64,000 nt of DNA from Flavobacterium hankyongi (GCF_036840915.1 NZ_CP085725.1:1798001-1862000); one strand, 5' to 3'. Positions 18,056-26,633 are shown, numbered from the stretch's first letter. A program made the numbers and translations. The notes: generated by a model from the sequence alone, not told the origin.

Positions 18056-18659
18056 TACTATTATTTTCGATTTTGGAGATGTGTTCATGGATTTAGACAA
18101 AAACGCATCATTAGAAGCGTTAAAAAAACTTGGATTACAATCTTGGAACGAAGAAATAGATAAGATTAATCAACTGTTTGAAAAAGGGAAAATCTCCGAA
18201 GTTCAATTCATGATTGAAATGAAAAAGCTCATGCCTAACGCTTCAATTGATGACATAAGAACTGCTTGGAATTCAGTTTTAATTGACTTCCCATTATCAC
18301 GATTAGAGTTCCTTCAAAAATTATCGCATAAATACCGTTTATTTCTTTTAAGTAATACCGACGAGATTCATATTGCAAAATTTGAACATCGAGTAGGAAT
18401 GACTTTTGCCCGTGAATTTTATCAATGCTTCGAAAAAATTTACTTTTCTTTTGAAATAGGACATCGAAAACCAGAGCCTGAGGCTTTTAATTTTATCATT
18501 AAAAAACACGAACTAGCTCCTAAACGCACTTTATTTATTGATGATAAAAAAACAAACACTGACATAGCTGCTTCATTAGGTATGCATGTTTGGAATTTAG
18601 AAGTAGGCAAGGAAGATGTAACCGATCTTTTTTCTAAAAAAGAACTTCCTTTTTCATAA
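18048..18659 (+). CDS. HAD family hydrolase (YihX-like)
   Basis: A 203-residue haloacid-dehalogenase phosphatase with a helical cap inserted after motif I. Motif I is IIFDFGDVF, with nucleophile D8; the usual second Asp is Gly10, as in YihX-like sugar phosphatases. Motif II is LLSNTDE, motif III HRKPEPEAF, and motif IV FIDDKKTN. It overlaps ribD by 8 bp, so it is translationally coupled to it. That placement raises the possibility that it supplies the missing dephosphorylation of the RibD product, since other HAD enzymes do this in bacteria. This is inference only. Confidence 0.87.
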   Translation: MINTIIFDFGDVFMDLDKNASLEALKKLGLQSWNEEIDKINQLFEKGKISEVQFMIEMKKLMPNASIDDIRTAWNSVLIDFPLSRLEFLQKLSHKYRLFLLSNTDEIHIAKFEHRVGMTFAREFYQCFEKIYFSFEIGHRKPEPEAFNFIIKKHELAPKRTLFIDDKKTNTDIAASLGMHVWNLEVGKEDVTDLFSKKELPFS

Positions 18660-18680
18660 TTACAGATTTTATTAAAACAC

Positions 18681-18688
18681 TATTTTTG
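18681..18688 (+). promoter_or_regulatory. TATTTTTG promoter element before the YigZ-family gene
   Basis: Exact match to TAnnTTTG, 16 bp before the TTG start at 18705. It fits a separate short-leader transcript for that gene. No -33 element was seen. Confidence 0.4.
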
Positions 18689-18704
18689 TACTCAAATTGC
18701 TACA

Positions 18705-19313
18705 TTGAGTACTACCGATACATATAAAACAATAGAAGAAGCTTCACCCGAAGTACTGTTTAAAGAAAAAAACAGTAAGTTTTATGGTTATGCATTCCCT
18801 ATTTCTTCAGAGGAAGAAGCGAAAACCCATATCGAACGTTTAAAAAAAGAACATTTCTCTGCACGTCATTGGTGCTATGCTTGGCAACTTGGCACAACAA
18901 AAATACAATACCGAGCTAACGATGACGGAGAACCCAACAATAGTGCCGGCATGCCCATTTATGGCCAAATACAATCTTTTGACGTTACAAACATATTAAT
19001 TGTAGTTGTTCGTTATTTTGGCGGAATAAAACTTGGTGTTGGAGGTTTGATTTCGGCTTATCGAGAAGGCGCAAAACTAGCTTTGGAATCGTCTAACATA
19101 ATTGAGAAGACAATAGACATTCATTTCAACATAACTTTCGATTACAAAAACATGAATAAAGTAATGAGGGTTATAAAAGAAAAGAATCTTAACATTATTT
19201 CTCAAAAAATGGAAGAGAATTGTCAAATAGAAATCAGCACACGTAAAAAAAATGCCGAAATGATTTTCGACATTTTTACTAATTTATTTGAAGTAGAAAT
19301 TAAAGAATTTTAA
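18705..19313 (+). CDS. YigZ/IMPACT family protein
   Basis: A 202-residue cytoplasmic protein of the UPF0029/IMPACT family. The N-terminal domain has the hallmark EKNSKFYGYAFPI, the ARHWCYAW segment, and DDGEPNNSAGMPI followed by VVVRYFGGIKLGVGGL. A ferredoxin-like C-terminal domain follows (about 135-202). Family members bind ribosomes or regulate translation, but the bacterial role is unclear. The start is a TTG at 18705; there is no ATG upstream within the transcript expected from the promoter at 18681. The 3' end overlaps the convergent thioesterase by 4 bp. Confidence 0.9.
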   Translation: MSTTDTYKTIEEASPEVLFKEKNSKFYGYAFPISSEEEAKTHIERLKKEHFSARHWCYAWQLGTTKIQYRANDDGEPNNSAGMPIYGQIQSFDVTNILIVVVRYFGGIKLGVGGLISAYREGAKLALESSNIIEKTIDIHFNITFDYKNMNKVMRVIKEKNLNIISQKMEENCQIEISTRKKNAEMIFDIFTNLFEVEIKEF

Positions 19314-19711
19314 ACTTTTACTAATAACTCTTTAATATAGTCTGGAGGTAAAATTGGACGCCCCGTTTTAACATCTACAAAAACCAAAATTGAACTACCT
19401 GTTGTTAATAACTCATTTGATTGATTATAGATTTCATAATCGAATTCTATTTTAACCGATTGCTGACTTTTAAAAATAGTTCGCACTGTTAACTCATCAT
19501 CATATCGTGCAGGTCTTTTATAATTCATAGTCAATGAAACTACAGGAAGCATAACTCCATTTTCTTCCATTGATTTATAGGTAACTCCAAGATTTCTAAG
19601 CCATTCCACCCTACCCATTTCAAAATACTGCACATAATTACCATGATAAACAACACCCATCTGATCGGTTTCTGCATATCTTACTCGCACATTTAAATCA
19701 TAAAATTTCAT
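19310..19711 (-). CDS. Acyl-CoA thioesterase, YbgC/4HBT hotdog family
   Basis: Hotdog-fold thioesterase hydrolysing acyl-CoA. The preferred ATG at 19711 gives 133 residues beginning MKFYDLNVRVRYAETDQMG. The nine upstream codons begin with GTG and are unlike the family. The YbgC active-site motif YAETDQMGVVYHGNYVQYFE contains the catalytic Asp16. GRVEWLRNLG and a conserved core strand follow. The exact substrate (short- or medium-chain acyl-CoA) cannot be told. It lies divergent to dnaA across 188 bp. Confidence 0.92.
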   Translation of the reverse strand: MKFYDLNVRVRYAETDQMGVVYHGNYVQYFEMGRVEWLRNLGVTYKSMEENGVMLPVVSLTMNYKRPARYDDELTVRTIFKSQQSVKIEFDYEIYNQSNELLTTGSSILVFVDVKTGRPILPPDYIKELLVKV

Positions 19712-19899
19712 CACTCTTTCTTTAAAAAAAATTAACACTCTGTTAACCCCAATAAAACGCTTTACAACATTTTTTTTATAAAATCAACATCAAAAAAATT
19801 TTTTTTTAAGAATTTTATGAGGCATATTTGCTATCCCAATCAACCCTAAAACTTGTACCAAAATTAACAAGTTTAATCTTTTAAAAATTAACATTTTAG

Positions 19900-21336
19900 A
19901 TGCATACAATGAATAAAACTGCGGAATCAGTCTGGGAGAATTGTCTGTCTTTCATAAAAGATAATATTCAAGAGCAAGCATACAAAACTTGGTTTGAACC
20001 AATCAAGTCAGTAGAGCTTACAGACAACGCACTTTATATTCAAGTACCTAGTAAATTCTTCTATGAATGGCTAGAAGAACACTATGTTAAATTATTAAAA
20101 GTTGCATTACAAAAAGAGCTTGGAAAAAACGCTAAGTTACTCTATAAAATTAAAATGGAGAACACTTATGGAAACAAACTTCCATTCACAGAGCAAATAC
20201 CAAGTAACAATAGACCTGCTGTAAAAACTCAGGAAATTGATGTTCCTGTTCAACAAAAAAATCCAGAATTAAAAAACCCTTTTATCATACCTGGAATTCG
20301 AAATATTAAAATCGAATCGCAATTAAATGCCAACTACAGTTTTGAAAATTTCCTTGAAGGAGACTCAAACCGTTTAGCAAGATCAGCGGGTATGGCTGTA
20401 GCAAATAAGCCAGGAGGAACTTCATTCAATCCACTACTAATTTTCGGCGGTGTTGGACTAGGAAAAACACATTTGGCACATGCCATTGGTGTTGAAATTA
20501 AAGACAAATACCCAGACAAAACCGTTTTATATATTTCTGCAGAAATTTTCACGCAACAATATATAGATTCAGTTAAAAAAAATACTCGAAATGATTTCAT
20601 TCACTTTTATCAATTGATAGATGTGTTAATCATTGATGACGTTCAATTCCTTTCCGGAAAAACAGGAACTCAAGATGTATTCTTCCATATATTCAACCAT
20701 TTACACCAAAATGGGAAACAGGTAATTTTAACATCAGACAAAGCTCCTGTTGACATGCAAGATATTGAACAACGTTTATTATCTCGTTTTAAATGGGGAC
20801 TATCTGCTGAATTACACCAACCAGATTATGAAACAAGAGTATCAATCTTGAAAAACATCTTATTCCGTGATGGGGTTGAAATGCCTGAAGAAATCATCGA
20901 ATATGTAGCTCGTAATATAAAAAGTAATGTTAGAGAACTTGAGGGTGCTATTATTTCCTTAATTGCTCAATCATCTTTTAATAAAAAAGAAGTTACAATT
21001 GACTTAGCGAAGCAAGTAGTTGAGAAGTTTGTTAAAAATGTGAAACGTGAAATATCTATTGACTACATTCAAAAAGTAGTTTCTGATTATTTCCAGTTAG
21101 ATGTTGACACATTACAATCACAAACTAGAAAACGTCACGTGGTGCAAGCACGCCAGCTAGCTATGTTCTTTGCAAAAAAATACACTAAAGCGTCTTTAGC
21201 CAATATTGGTTCACAAATTGGAGATAGAGATCACGCCACTGTTTTACACGCTTGCAAAACGGTTGACAACTTAGTGACTACAGATAAGCAGTTCAAAAAA
21301 TTTGTTGACGATATCAACAAGAAACTTTCTTTATAA
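19900..21336 (+). CDS. dnaA: Chromosomal replication initiator protein DnaA
   Basis: Initiates replication by binding DnaA boxes and melting oriC. The protein has 478 residues with four domains: domain I (about 1-85, VWENCLSFIKDNI...YKTWFEPI), a short linker, the AAA+ domain with Walker A GGVGLGKTH and Walker B LIIDDVQFLSG, and the C-terminal DNA-binding domain with the signature DRDHATVLHACKTV. Two in-frame ATGs exist, 19900 and 19909; the second gives the N-terminus MNKTAESVWEN and is equally plausible. The 188 bp upstream region is AT-rich, but I saw no clear TTATCCACA-type boxes, so oriC is not assigned here. Its stop overlaps the next start by one base. Confidence 0.97.
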   Translation: MHTMNKTAESVWENCLSFIKDNIQEQAYKTWFEPIKSVELTDNALYIQVPSKFFYEWLEEHYVKLLKVALQKELGKNAKLLYKIKMENTYGNKLPFTEQIPSNNRPAVKTQEIDVPVQQKNPELKNPFIIPGIRNIKIESQLNANYSFENFLEGDSNRLARSAGMAVANKPGGTSFNPLLIFGGVGLGKTHLAHAIGVEIKDKYPDKTVLYISAEIFTQQYIDSVKKNTRNDFIHFYQLIDVLIIDDVQFLSGKTGTQDVFFHIFNHLHQNGKQVILTSDKAPVDMQDIEQRLLSRFKWGLSAELHQPDYETRVSILKNILFRDGVEMPEEIIEYVARNIKSNVRELEGAIISLIAQSSFNKKEVTIDLAKQVVEKFVKNVKREISIDYIQKVVSDYFQLDVDTLQSQTRKRHVVQARQLAMFFAKKYTKASLANIGSQIGDRDHATVLHACKTVDNLVTTDKQFKKFVDDINKKLSL

Positions 21337-21797
21337 TGCCTAAAAAAATTCTTATGGTCTGTTTGGGGAATATTTGCCGTTCCCCACTGGCTGAAGGTAT
21401 TTTACGTTCAAAGTTATCAAAAGAATATATTGTTGATTCTGCTGGAACTGGCGGATGGCATTCGGGCGAACAACCTGACAAACGCTCAATTCTTACAGCA
21501 AAAAACAGAGGCATTGACATTACTCATCAAAAAGCCAGAAAATTTCAAAAGTCTGATTTTGATAATTTTGACTATATTTATGTAATGGACAACCAGAATT
21601 TTAAAGATGTTGTTTCGCTTGCAGAAAACGAAAATCATAAAAACAAAATTCAACTCATTTTAGAAGAAATTTTTCCAGGTGAACGAGTAGATGTACCAGA
21701 CCCATACTATGGAGGTCAAGATGGCTTTGAAAAAGTATACGATATGCTTGATGAAGCCTGCGAAATAATTGCAGTAAAATTAAAAAATATCAATTAA
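21336..21797 (+). CDS. Low molecular weight protein-tyrosine phosphatase
   Basis: A 153-residue cytoplasmic phosphatase. The P-loop VCLGNICRSP carries the CX5R signature with nucleophile C9 and R15, and the general-acid segment is VPDPYYGG. Length and motif are normal for the family. The ATG shares one base with the dnaA stop (TAATG), so the gene is translationally coupled to dnaA, an arrangement seen in other Flavobacteriaceae. The target phosphotyrosine proteins are unknown. The 3' end overlaps the convergent TlpA-like gene by 8 bp. Confidence 0.93.
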   Translation: MPKKILMVCLGNICRSPLAEGILRSKLSKEYIVDSAGTGGWHSGEQPDKRSILTAKNRGIDITHQKARKFQKSDFDNFDYIYVMDNQNFKDVVSLAENENHKNKIQLILEEIFPGERVDVPDPYYGGQDGFEKVYDMLDEACEIIAVKLKNIN

Positions 21798-22848
21798 CCT
21801 TAATGTTTTTCAAAATCACTTCTAATTGATCTAAATCAATATTTTTCGCAATAACTTTCCCATAATTATTTATCAAAACATTTGAAGGAATTGAATTAAT
21901 ATGATATTTTTTCACAACTTCACCCAGAAACTCTTTGTTTTCTATAACATTAATCCAATCAACATTCTCTTTTTTTAAAGCGTTAATCCAATTACTTTTA
22001 TTTTTATCTATTGAAATTCCTAAAATCTCAAAATTTCTATTTTTATATAAACTATAAACTTTTTTCAAACTAGGCATTTGTTTTCTACAAGGCTCACACC
22101 AACTAGCCCAAAAGTCTAACAAATACCATTTCCCTTTAAGATCTTTTGTATTAAATATCTTTCCTTTATCATCAGGTAATTCAAAATCAAAAACTAAATC
22201 ATCAATCTTAATAAAGTTTTCAGGATATAAATCTTGTTCAATAAACTTAATTGTGGATTCTGAAGCTATACTTTTATCAATTTTAACATATATAGATTTT
22301 AAAATGTTCTTATCTGTATCTTTTTGCCTAGTTAAACTACTCAATAAATCTACACCTAAAGGATTTTTTGGGTGATTTACAACTATCTCATCTAGTTTTC
22401 TATACAAATTTGGTCTATAATCTTTAGTCTTATCAAATAAATATTTTTGCCAAATTTCATTGTATTCATCTTCAATCTTTGCTGTTTCAGTTCCATGTAT
22501 TGATAGTAATTTAAAAAAAGAAAGCTTACTTCCGTTATTCATTAATCTATCTTCTACAGACAACTCTAATTTTATCTGTTTTTTTTCCAAATAAACCCCA
22601 AAAACATTCGATGGCTTATCTTTTAAGTAAAAAACAGCCCTCACAATATCTTTATCAATTAACCCCTCAAATGAGAAGTTATTATTTACAATTAAACAAC
22701 TATCAAGCTTTCCTTCATATTCAACAAACATATAACCTTCTAAATCATTTTTCAAAAAACAATCCAATGTAAAATTATACTTACTAGTTTGACCTAATGA
22801 ATTATTTATAAAAAAAAGGATAAACAGTGTTTTAAAAATCAGTTTCAT
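21790..22848 (-). CDS. TlpA-like thioredoxin with N-terminal DUF4369-like domain
   Basis: A 352-residue exported thiol-disulfide oxidoreductase. A signal peptide (1-19, FFINNSLG) is followed by a beta-rich region like DUF4369 (about 22-120), a helical linker, and an AhpC/TSA-TlpA thioredoxin domain (about 215-352). The redox site is DFWASWCEPCRKQMP with C251 and C254, and the cis-proline loop is HINSIPSNVLI. It is the last gene of a three-gene minus-strand run that begins with a Cys-rich GG-leader peptide and a VKOR fusion. Context suggests that it reduces or isomerises disulfides of that peptide, or recycles the VKOR partner. That role is inference. Confidence 0.85.
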   Translation of the reverse strand: MKLIFKTLFILFFINNSLGQTSKYNFTLDCFLKNDLEGYMFVEYEGKLDSCLIVNNNFSFEGLIDKDIVRAVFYLKDKPSNVFGVYLEKKQIKLELSVEDRLMNNGSKLSFFKLLSIHGTETAKIEDEYNEIWQKYLFDKTKDYRPNLYRKLDEIVVNHPKNPLGVDLLSSLTRQKDTDKNILKSIYVKIDKSIASESTIKFIEQDLYPENFIKIDDLVFDFELPDDKGKIFNTKDLKGKWYLLDFWASWCEPCRKQMPSLKKVYSLYKNRNFEILGISIDKNKSNWINALKKENVDWINVIENKEFLGEVVKKYHINSIPSNVLINNYGKVIAKNIDLDQLEVILKNIKVN

Positions 22849-22907
22849 AATTTCTATTCTGATTAAAATTTTCTAAATTATAGATACATTTAATAACGCA
22901 CCATACT

Positions 22908-24467
22908 TTAAAACGATGAATCTTCAATTAATTCATTTATAAAAAACTCTAAATTTTCTCTTTCATACAATTTAGGATATTCATATCCATTAACAAAAAT
23001 AGCAGGAGTATAATTGACATTGTTAACTGAACACCATTCATTCTGTTTTATTAATAAATCGTCCATTTTATCAAAATCTTCCACAATCAAACTTTCACTA
23101 GTCCATTTTTCAATACTTTTAAACTTATACCAATATTTTATTGCTTTTCTAAACTCTTGTTTTCCTTTAGAAAAATATATACCCAATAATTTTTTGAAAA
23201 ACAATTTTGCTTTTTCATCTGAATTTTCAAAATCTACTTTAAATATAACTTGTATTTGTATATGGTCGTGATACTTTAACAATATTTGTTCCAAAATCTC
23301 ATGTGCTTCTTCACAAAATTTACAAAATGGATGAGTAATGATTGCTATTTGAGTTTTACTCTCTTTATTTCCGAACACAATTGGACTCTCTGGTAATAGT
23401 TTTTTCTCTTTTGAAACCAATGTATTTTTAAAAATTTCATAATTTCTCTGAAATCTATTTGATTTTAAACGAAATTCTTTAAGTTCTTTCACATCAATCA
23501 ATTGTTTTTTTATTATTTTCCAGAGAAATATTATCATTGAAACCAATGCTATGTAAAAGAAAATTGATTGAAAAGAAACACTTAAGCTAAATATTTCAAA
23601 TCTCAAAAGGTAAAAAAACTCTAAAGAAAGAATGGAAATTAGCATTACACATATTGGGCACCATTTTTTTTCTACAAATTTTTGATAAAATAAAGAAATA
23701 ATAATAATAGGAAAAGATCCTGTTAGTAAAAAAAATTGAATTGAAAAAAAATCAGCTAAACTTAAAGCAAAACAAAAGATAAAATATGCTGTCATTTGAC
23801 TAACAAAAAAAACAATGCTTAAATCACTAAAATTTATATACCTGAAAATTTTCCATTTGCTAGAATTTACAACCTCACTACAATTGGAAGATGAAGTGAT
23901 ATTACACAGGTTGTTAATTAAATTATTTTCAACCCCAAACAAATCTTTTAAAGCGGCTATTGATAAAAAAACACCCAACAATGGAAATATAAAGAAAAAT
24001 TTAGCAACTATATCTATTTTAAATTGAATTAATAAAATAAAACATAAAACATAGATTAAAAAAAAAGAAAAGTCTTTTTTTAGAGGTTGATTCCTTTCTG
24101 ACTTCGAATCACTTATTATTAAAACAATATCAGTCCATCTTTTTTGCAACTCTTCTTTAGAAACGCTCAAAACTTCATTATCCCATAAAAGTAAATAAAA
24201 ATTATCTTTCTTTTCAACTGCACAAAGTCGCGGCCTATTATCTTCCTCTTTCAAACTAGCAATAAAATTATTGGGCAATAACTCAATTTCTTGAAAATCA
24301 ATCCTAATAGCAGTATTTTCTATATTAAAAAAACTCAAAGTATCTGAGATAGTAAGTAAAGAAGGAAAGTCAGGATGTGATTGCATTTGAAATAAGAACT
24401 CAGTCTCATCAATTTCAATATTTTCTTTTTTTAAAAAATGAAAAAGAAAACTAAATACTTTAATCAT
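22908..24467 (-). CDS. Membrane thiol oxidase: degenerate C39-like + VKOR + thioredoxin-like fusion
   Basis: A 519-residue modular protein. Residues 1-120 resemble a C39 peptidase-type domain (HPDFPSLLTISDTLSFF, later NFYLLLWDNEVLSVS), but the catalytic Cys and His are not recognisable, so it is probably inactive. Residues 135-320 form the VKOR membrane domain: about five spans, loop cysteines C188 and C196 (ITSSSNCSEVVNSS), and the quinone-side CxxC at 270-273 (KKWCPICVM). Residues 345-519 form a DsbA/thioredoxin-like domain with HPFCKFCEEA (C382, C385) and a YTPAIFVNG cis-Pro loop. Such fusions make disulfides in exported proteins using quinone. It follows the Cys-rich peptide gene by 94 bp and precedes the TlpA-like gene by 59 bp. 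Confidence 0.85.
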   Translation of the reverse strand: MIKVFSFLFHFLKKENIEIDETEFLFQMQSHPDFPSLLTISDTLSFFNIENTAIRIDFQEIELLPNNFIASLKEEDNRPRLCAVEKKDNFYLLLWDNEVLSVSKEELQKRWTDIVLIISDSKSERNQPLKKDFSFFLIYVLCFILLIQFKIDIVAKFFFIFPLLGVFLSIAALKDLFGVENNLINNLCNITSSSNCSEVVNSSKWKIFRYINFSDLSIVFFVSQMTAYFIFCFALSLADFFSIQFFLLTGSFPIIIISLFYQKFVEKKWCPICVMLISILSLEFFYLLRFEIFSLSVSFQSIFFYIALVSMIIFLWKIIKKQLIDVKELKEFRLKSNRFQRNYEIFKNTLVSKEKKLLPESPIVFGNKESKTQIAIITHPFCKFCEEAHEILEQILLKYHDHIQIQVIFKVDFENSDEKAKLFFKKLLGIYFSKGKQEFRKAIKYWYKFKSIEKWTSESLIVEDFDKMDDLLIKQNEWCSVNNVNYTPAIFVNGYEYPKLYERENLEFFINELIEDSSF

Positions 24468-24561
24468 ATTTTTTATAAAATGTTATAATAGAAAAATAGA
24501 GACTATCTCTTCTTGAAATAATCTCTAGTTTAAATAATTCTATATTTTATTCATAAAATCA

Positions 24562-24774
24562 TTATTGGTACTGACAACTATGAATTCTCGTGTTTGAAGG
24601 GCCACAATGATATGTCGCACAATACGAATTTGGACAATCAGCTGAAGCACAAGTATTTGCCCCGTCAGGACTGCAATCACTGTGACAATTATTTTCAAAA
24701 TTAGGTAATTTCCCTCCAATCACCCCTCTCATTTCTTCTCTACTAAGAACATTTCTTAAAATTTTATTATCCAT
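24562..24774 (-). CDS. Double-glycine-leader, cysteine-rich peptide precursor
   Basis: A 70-residue precursor starting at the ATG at 24774; a TTG further up is less likely. The leader NKILRNVLSREEMRGVIGG has the pattern of Bacteroidota natural-product/bacteriocin-type leaders (LSREEM then I-x-G-G) and ends at G20-G21. The predicted 49-residue core has seven cysteines (C30, C34, C42, C47, C52, C57, C67) and is polar, with Asn, Ser, His and Pro; it has no transmembrane-type stretch. The two genes downstream on the same strand encode disulfide-handling enzymes, so the mature product is probably a disulfide-bonded exported peptide. No ABC peptidase-transporter is visible nearby. Activity is unknown. 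Confidence 0.75.
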   Translation of the reverse strand: MDNKILRNVLSREEMRGVIGGKLPNFENNCHSDCSPDGANTCASADCPNSYCATYHCGPSNTRIHSCQYQ

Positions 24775-25033
24775 TTGTTTAATTATTTTATTTAACAATA
24801 ATACTTTTCATTAACACAAATTGAGCAAAAAAATATTACAAAATTTCATTTTAAAATATAATTATTTAATTTTGACCTAAAACTCTTTTAATAAGAGAGG
24901 AAGTTTTAAAAGAGACAATTATAGTTTTTTTGTTTTTTAAGGAGCCTAACTTTATACATAAGTTCTTTAATCCAATAAATTAAAACATAATGATGATATT
25001 TTGAATCAAGAATTATAAAGACAAATCAACTAT

Positions 25034-25760
25034 ATGAAACCAATTACTTTTTTAGGAAAACTATATTTAATCCCAACCACGCTTGGAGAAATGAATCCTG
25101 AAGATGTTTTACCTCAAACCATAAAAAGGAGTATTGATTTTATTGACTATTATATTGTTGAAAACGAAAAAAACTGCACGTCGCTTTATAAAAAGTGTTC
25201 ATCCCGAGAAAAAACAACCTGATTTAAAAATTTCGGTACTAAATAAACACACCGAAGCACAGGAGCATCAGGAATTCATAAAACCGTTACTAAGCGGCTT
25301 AAATGTTGGATTAATGAGTGAAGCAGGATGCCCTGGAGTAGCTGATCCTGGCGCTGTTATTGTAAAATTAGCACATGAAAAAGGCATACAAGTAGTTCCG
25401 CTTGTAGGACCAAGTTCAATTTTATTAGCGGTAATGGCTTCTGGAATGAACGGTCAAAGTTTTGCTTTCAATGGCTATCTTCCTATTGATAAAAGTGAAA
25501 AAAAAGCGGCATTAAAAAATTTTGAAAAAATATCTTTTGAGAAAAATCAATCACAGCTATTTATCGAAACTCCTTACCGAAACAATAAACTCTTAGAAGA
25601 CATTCTAAACACATTGCACCCAAACACCAACTTGTGTATTGCATGTGACATAACACTTCCAACAGAATTTATAAAAACATTAGCTGTAAAAGACTGGAAA
25701 AAACAAAAGGTCGATTTACAAAACCGACCTTCTATTTTTATAATTCATAAAAACTACTAA
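25034..25760 (+). pseudogene. SAM-dependent tetrapyrrole-methylase-family gene (RsmI-like) with a frameshift
   Basis: The gene is split between two frames. Frame 1 runs from the ATG at 25034 and encodes MKPITFLGKLYLIPTTLGE through YYIVENEKN, then runs into a stop at 25222. The downstream frame encodes KTARRFIKSVHPEKKQ through EAGCPGVADPGAVIVKLAH, VPLVGPSSILLAVMASGMN and QLFIETPYRNNK, and ends at 25760. Removing one A from the seven-A run at 25167-25173 joins them into a normal protein of about 240 residues with a family-like ENEKTARRF junction. It may be a true mutation, slippage, or an assembly error. If functional, it would methylate an RNA or small substrate. The 3' end overlaps the next convergent gene by 4 bp. 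Confidence 0.8.
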
Positions 25761-26395
25761 TACTCTCTAGCCTTAGCTCCCTTATTAGCTTCTATGAAGC
25801 TGGTATCATAACCAGCAAATTCTTTTAAATATTCTGTTATTGAAGTACCATAACCGTCTTTAAATTTTCTTTGACCATTACTTCTCAAGAATTTTTTTAC
25901 TGCTCCCGGACCACCTAAATGTGCTGCTGCTAATATACCAGATTCTGTAATAGTTATACCTCTCACAACTCTTCCTGTATACTTTGCTATTTCCTTACGC
26001 AACTCCCACTTATTTCGTGCTAAATAAGCCATAAAAGCTTTTTCTTGAAGCTTTCTACTTTCAAGAAAATGCTGTTCATCATTTACATCTAAACTTTCAA
26101 GTGTTTCAGAACCAAATTGATACTTACCTAAATACCCAAGTGTATTAACCTTATGGTATTTCCCTTGAGATTCTCTAACGGCTAATCTTTGTTGAAAACC
26201 AACAAAAGTTTTGCCCGTAAAGGGAACGTCAAAATACGTTTGATCCACTTCTATTTCAGTAGGTACTTTGTAAACTATTTCTTTGTCAAAAACATGGAAC
26301 CAAGGAAATAATTCTGCTTGGAAAGGTCTAAAACCTGAACTAAGGGTGATGATTGAGGCAAATAATCCGAGATAAAATATCTGTTTTTTTGTCAT
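25757..26395 (-). CDS. Exported lysozyme-like (transglycosylase-fold) protein
   Basis: A 212-residue protein with an N-terminal signal or anchor (about 5-22, IFYLGLFASIITLSSGF). The central part looks like a lytic-transglycosylase/lysozyme fold: AVRESQGKYHKVNTLGYLGKYQFG, with a Glu in the RESQG position expected for the catalytic acid, then a helix rich in Lys/Glu, and ILAAAHLGGPGAVKKFL. Similar flavobacterial proteins are often labelled as peptidoglycan-binding or LysM proteins, but no LysM repeat is visible here. It probably acts on peptidoglycan in the periplasm; catalytic activity is inferred from motif resemblance only. Confidence 0.7.
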   Translation of the reverse strand: MTKKQIFYLGLFASIITLSSGFRPFQAELFPWFHVFDKEIVYKVPTEIEVDQTYFDVPFTGKTFVGFQQRLAVRESQGKYHKVNTLGYLGKYQFGSETLESLDVNDEQHFLESRKLQEKAFMAYLARNKWELRKEIAKYTGRVVRGITITESGILAAAHLGGPGAVKKFLRSNGQRKFKDGYGTSITEYLKEFAGYDTSFIEANKGAKAREY

Positions 26396-26472
26396 AAAAT
26401 GAATTTCTTCTAGCTAGGAATCACGGTACATTAACGTGAAAATTCCATCATTACTAGAAAATTTCTACGAGG

Positions 26473-26480
26473 CAAAGGTA
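26473..26480 (-). promoter_or_regulatory. TACCTTTG promoter element for the lysozyme-like gene
   Basis: On the minus strand 26480-26473 reads TACCTTTG, matching TAnnTTTG. It lies 78 bp upstream of the start at 26395. No -33 element was found at standard spacing. Confidence 0.35.
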
Positions 26481-26581
26481 ACTCTTTAATATTGAAAGCA
26501 TTGTTAATAATTTCAAAAAATAGACAAAAAGCAAATTAAATCGTTGATTTACAGTGATTTTATAGATTTTTAAATTATAAC

Positions 26582-26618
26582 AAAAAAAGCCGATTTAGTT
26601 AAAATCGGCTTTTTTTAT
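26582..26618 (-). terminator. Terminator of the dapF-GNAT-mltG operon
   Basis: AAGCCGATTT pairs with AAATCGGCTT around a 5-nt loop, flanked by A-runs and T-runs that extend the stem. It lies 16-52 bp past the mltG stop on the minus strand, and no convergent gene uses it. Confidence 0.85.
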
Positions 26619-26633
26619 GATAGTTGTTAACAA

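Noticed and set aside
19739..19899. oriC upstream of dnaA
   Set aside because: AT-rich, but no recognisable TTATCCACA-type DnaA boxes were seen, and skew could not be computed.
25034..25222. Independent short gene of 62 residues
   Set aside because: Its sequence matches the first half of the methyltransferase; the stop comes from a frameshift, so it is treated as part of one broken gene.
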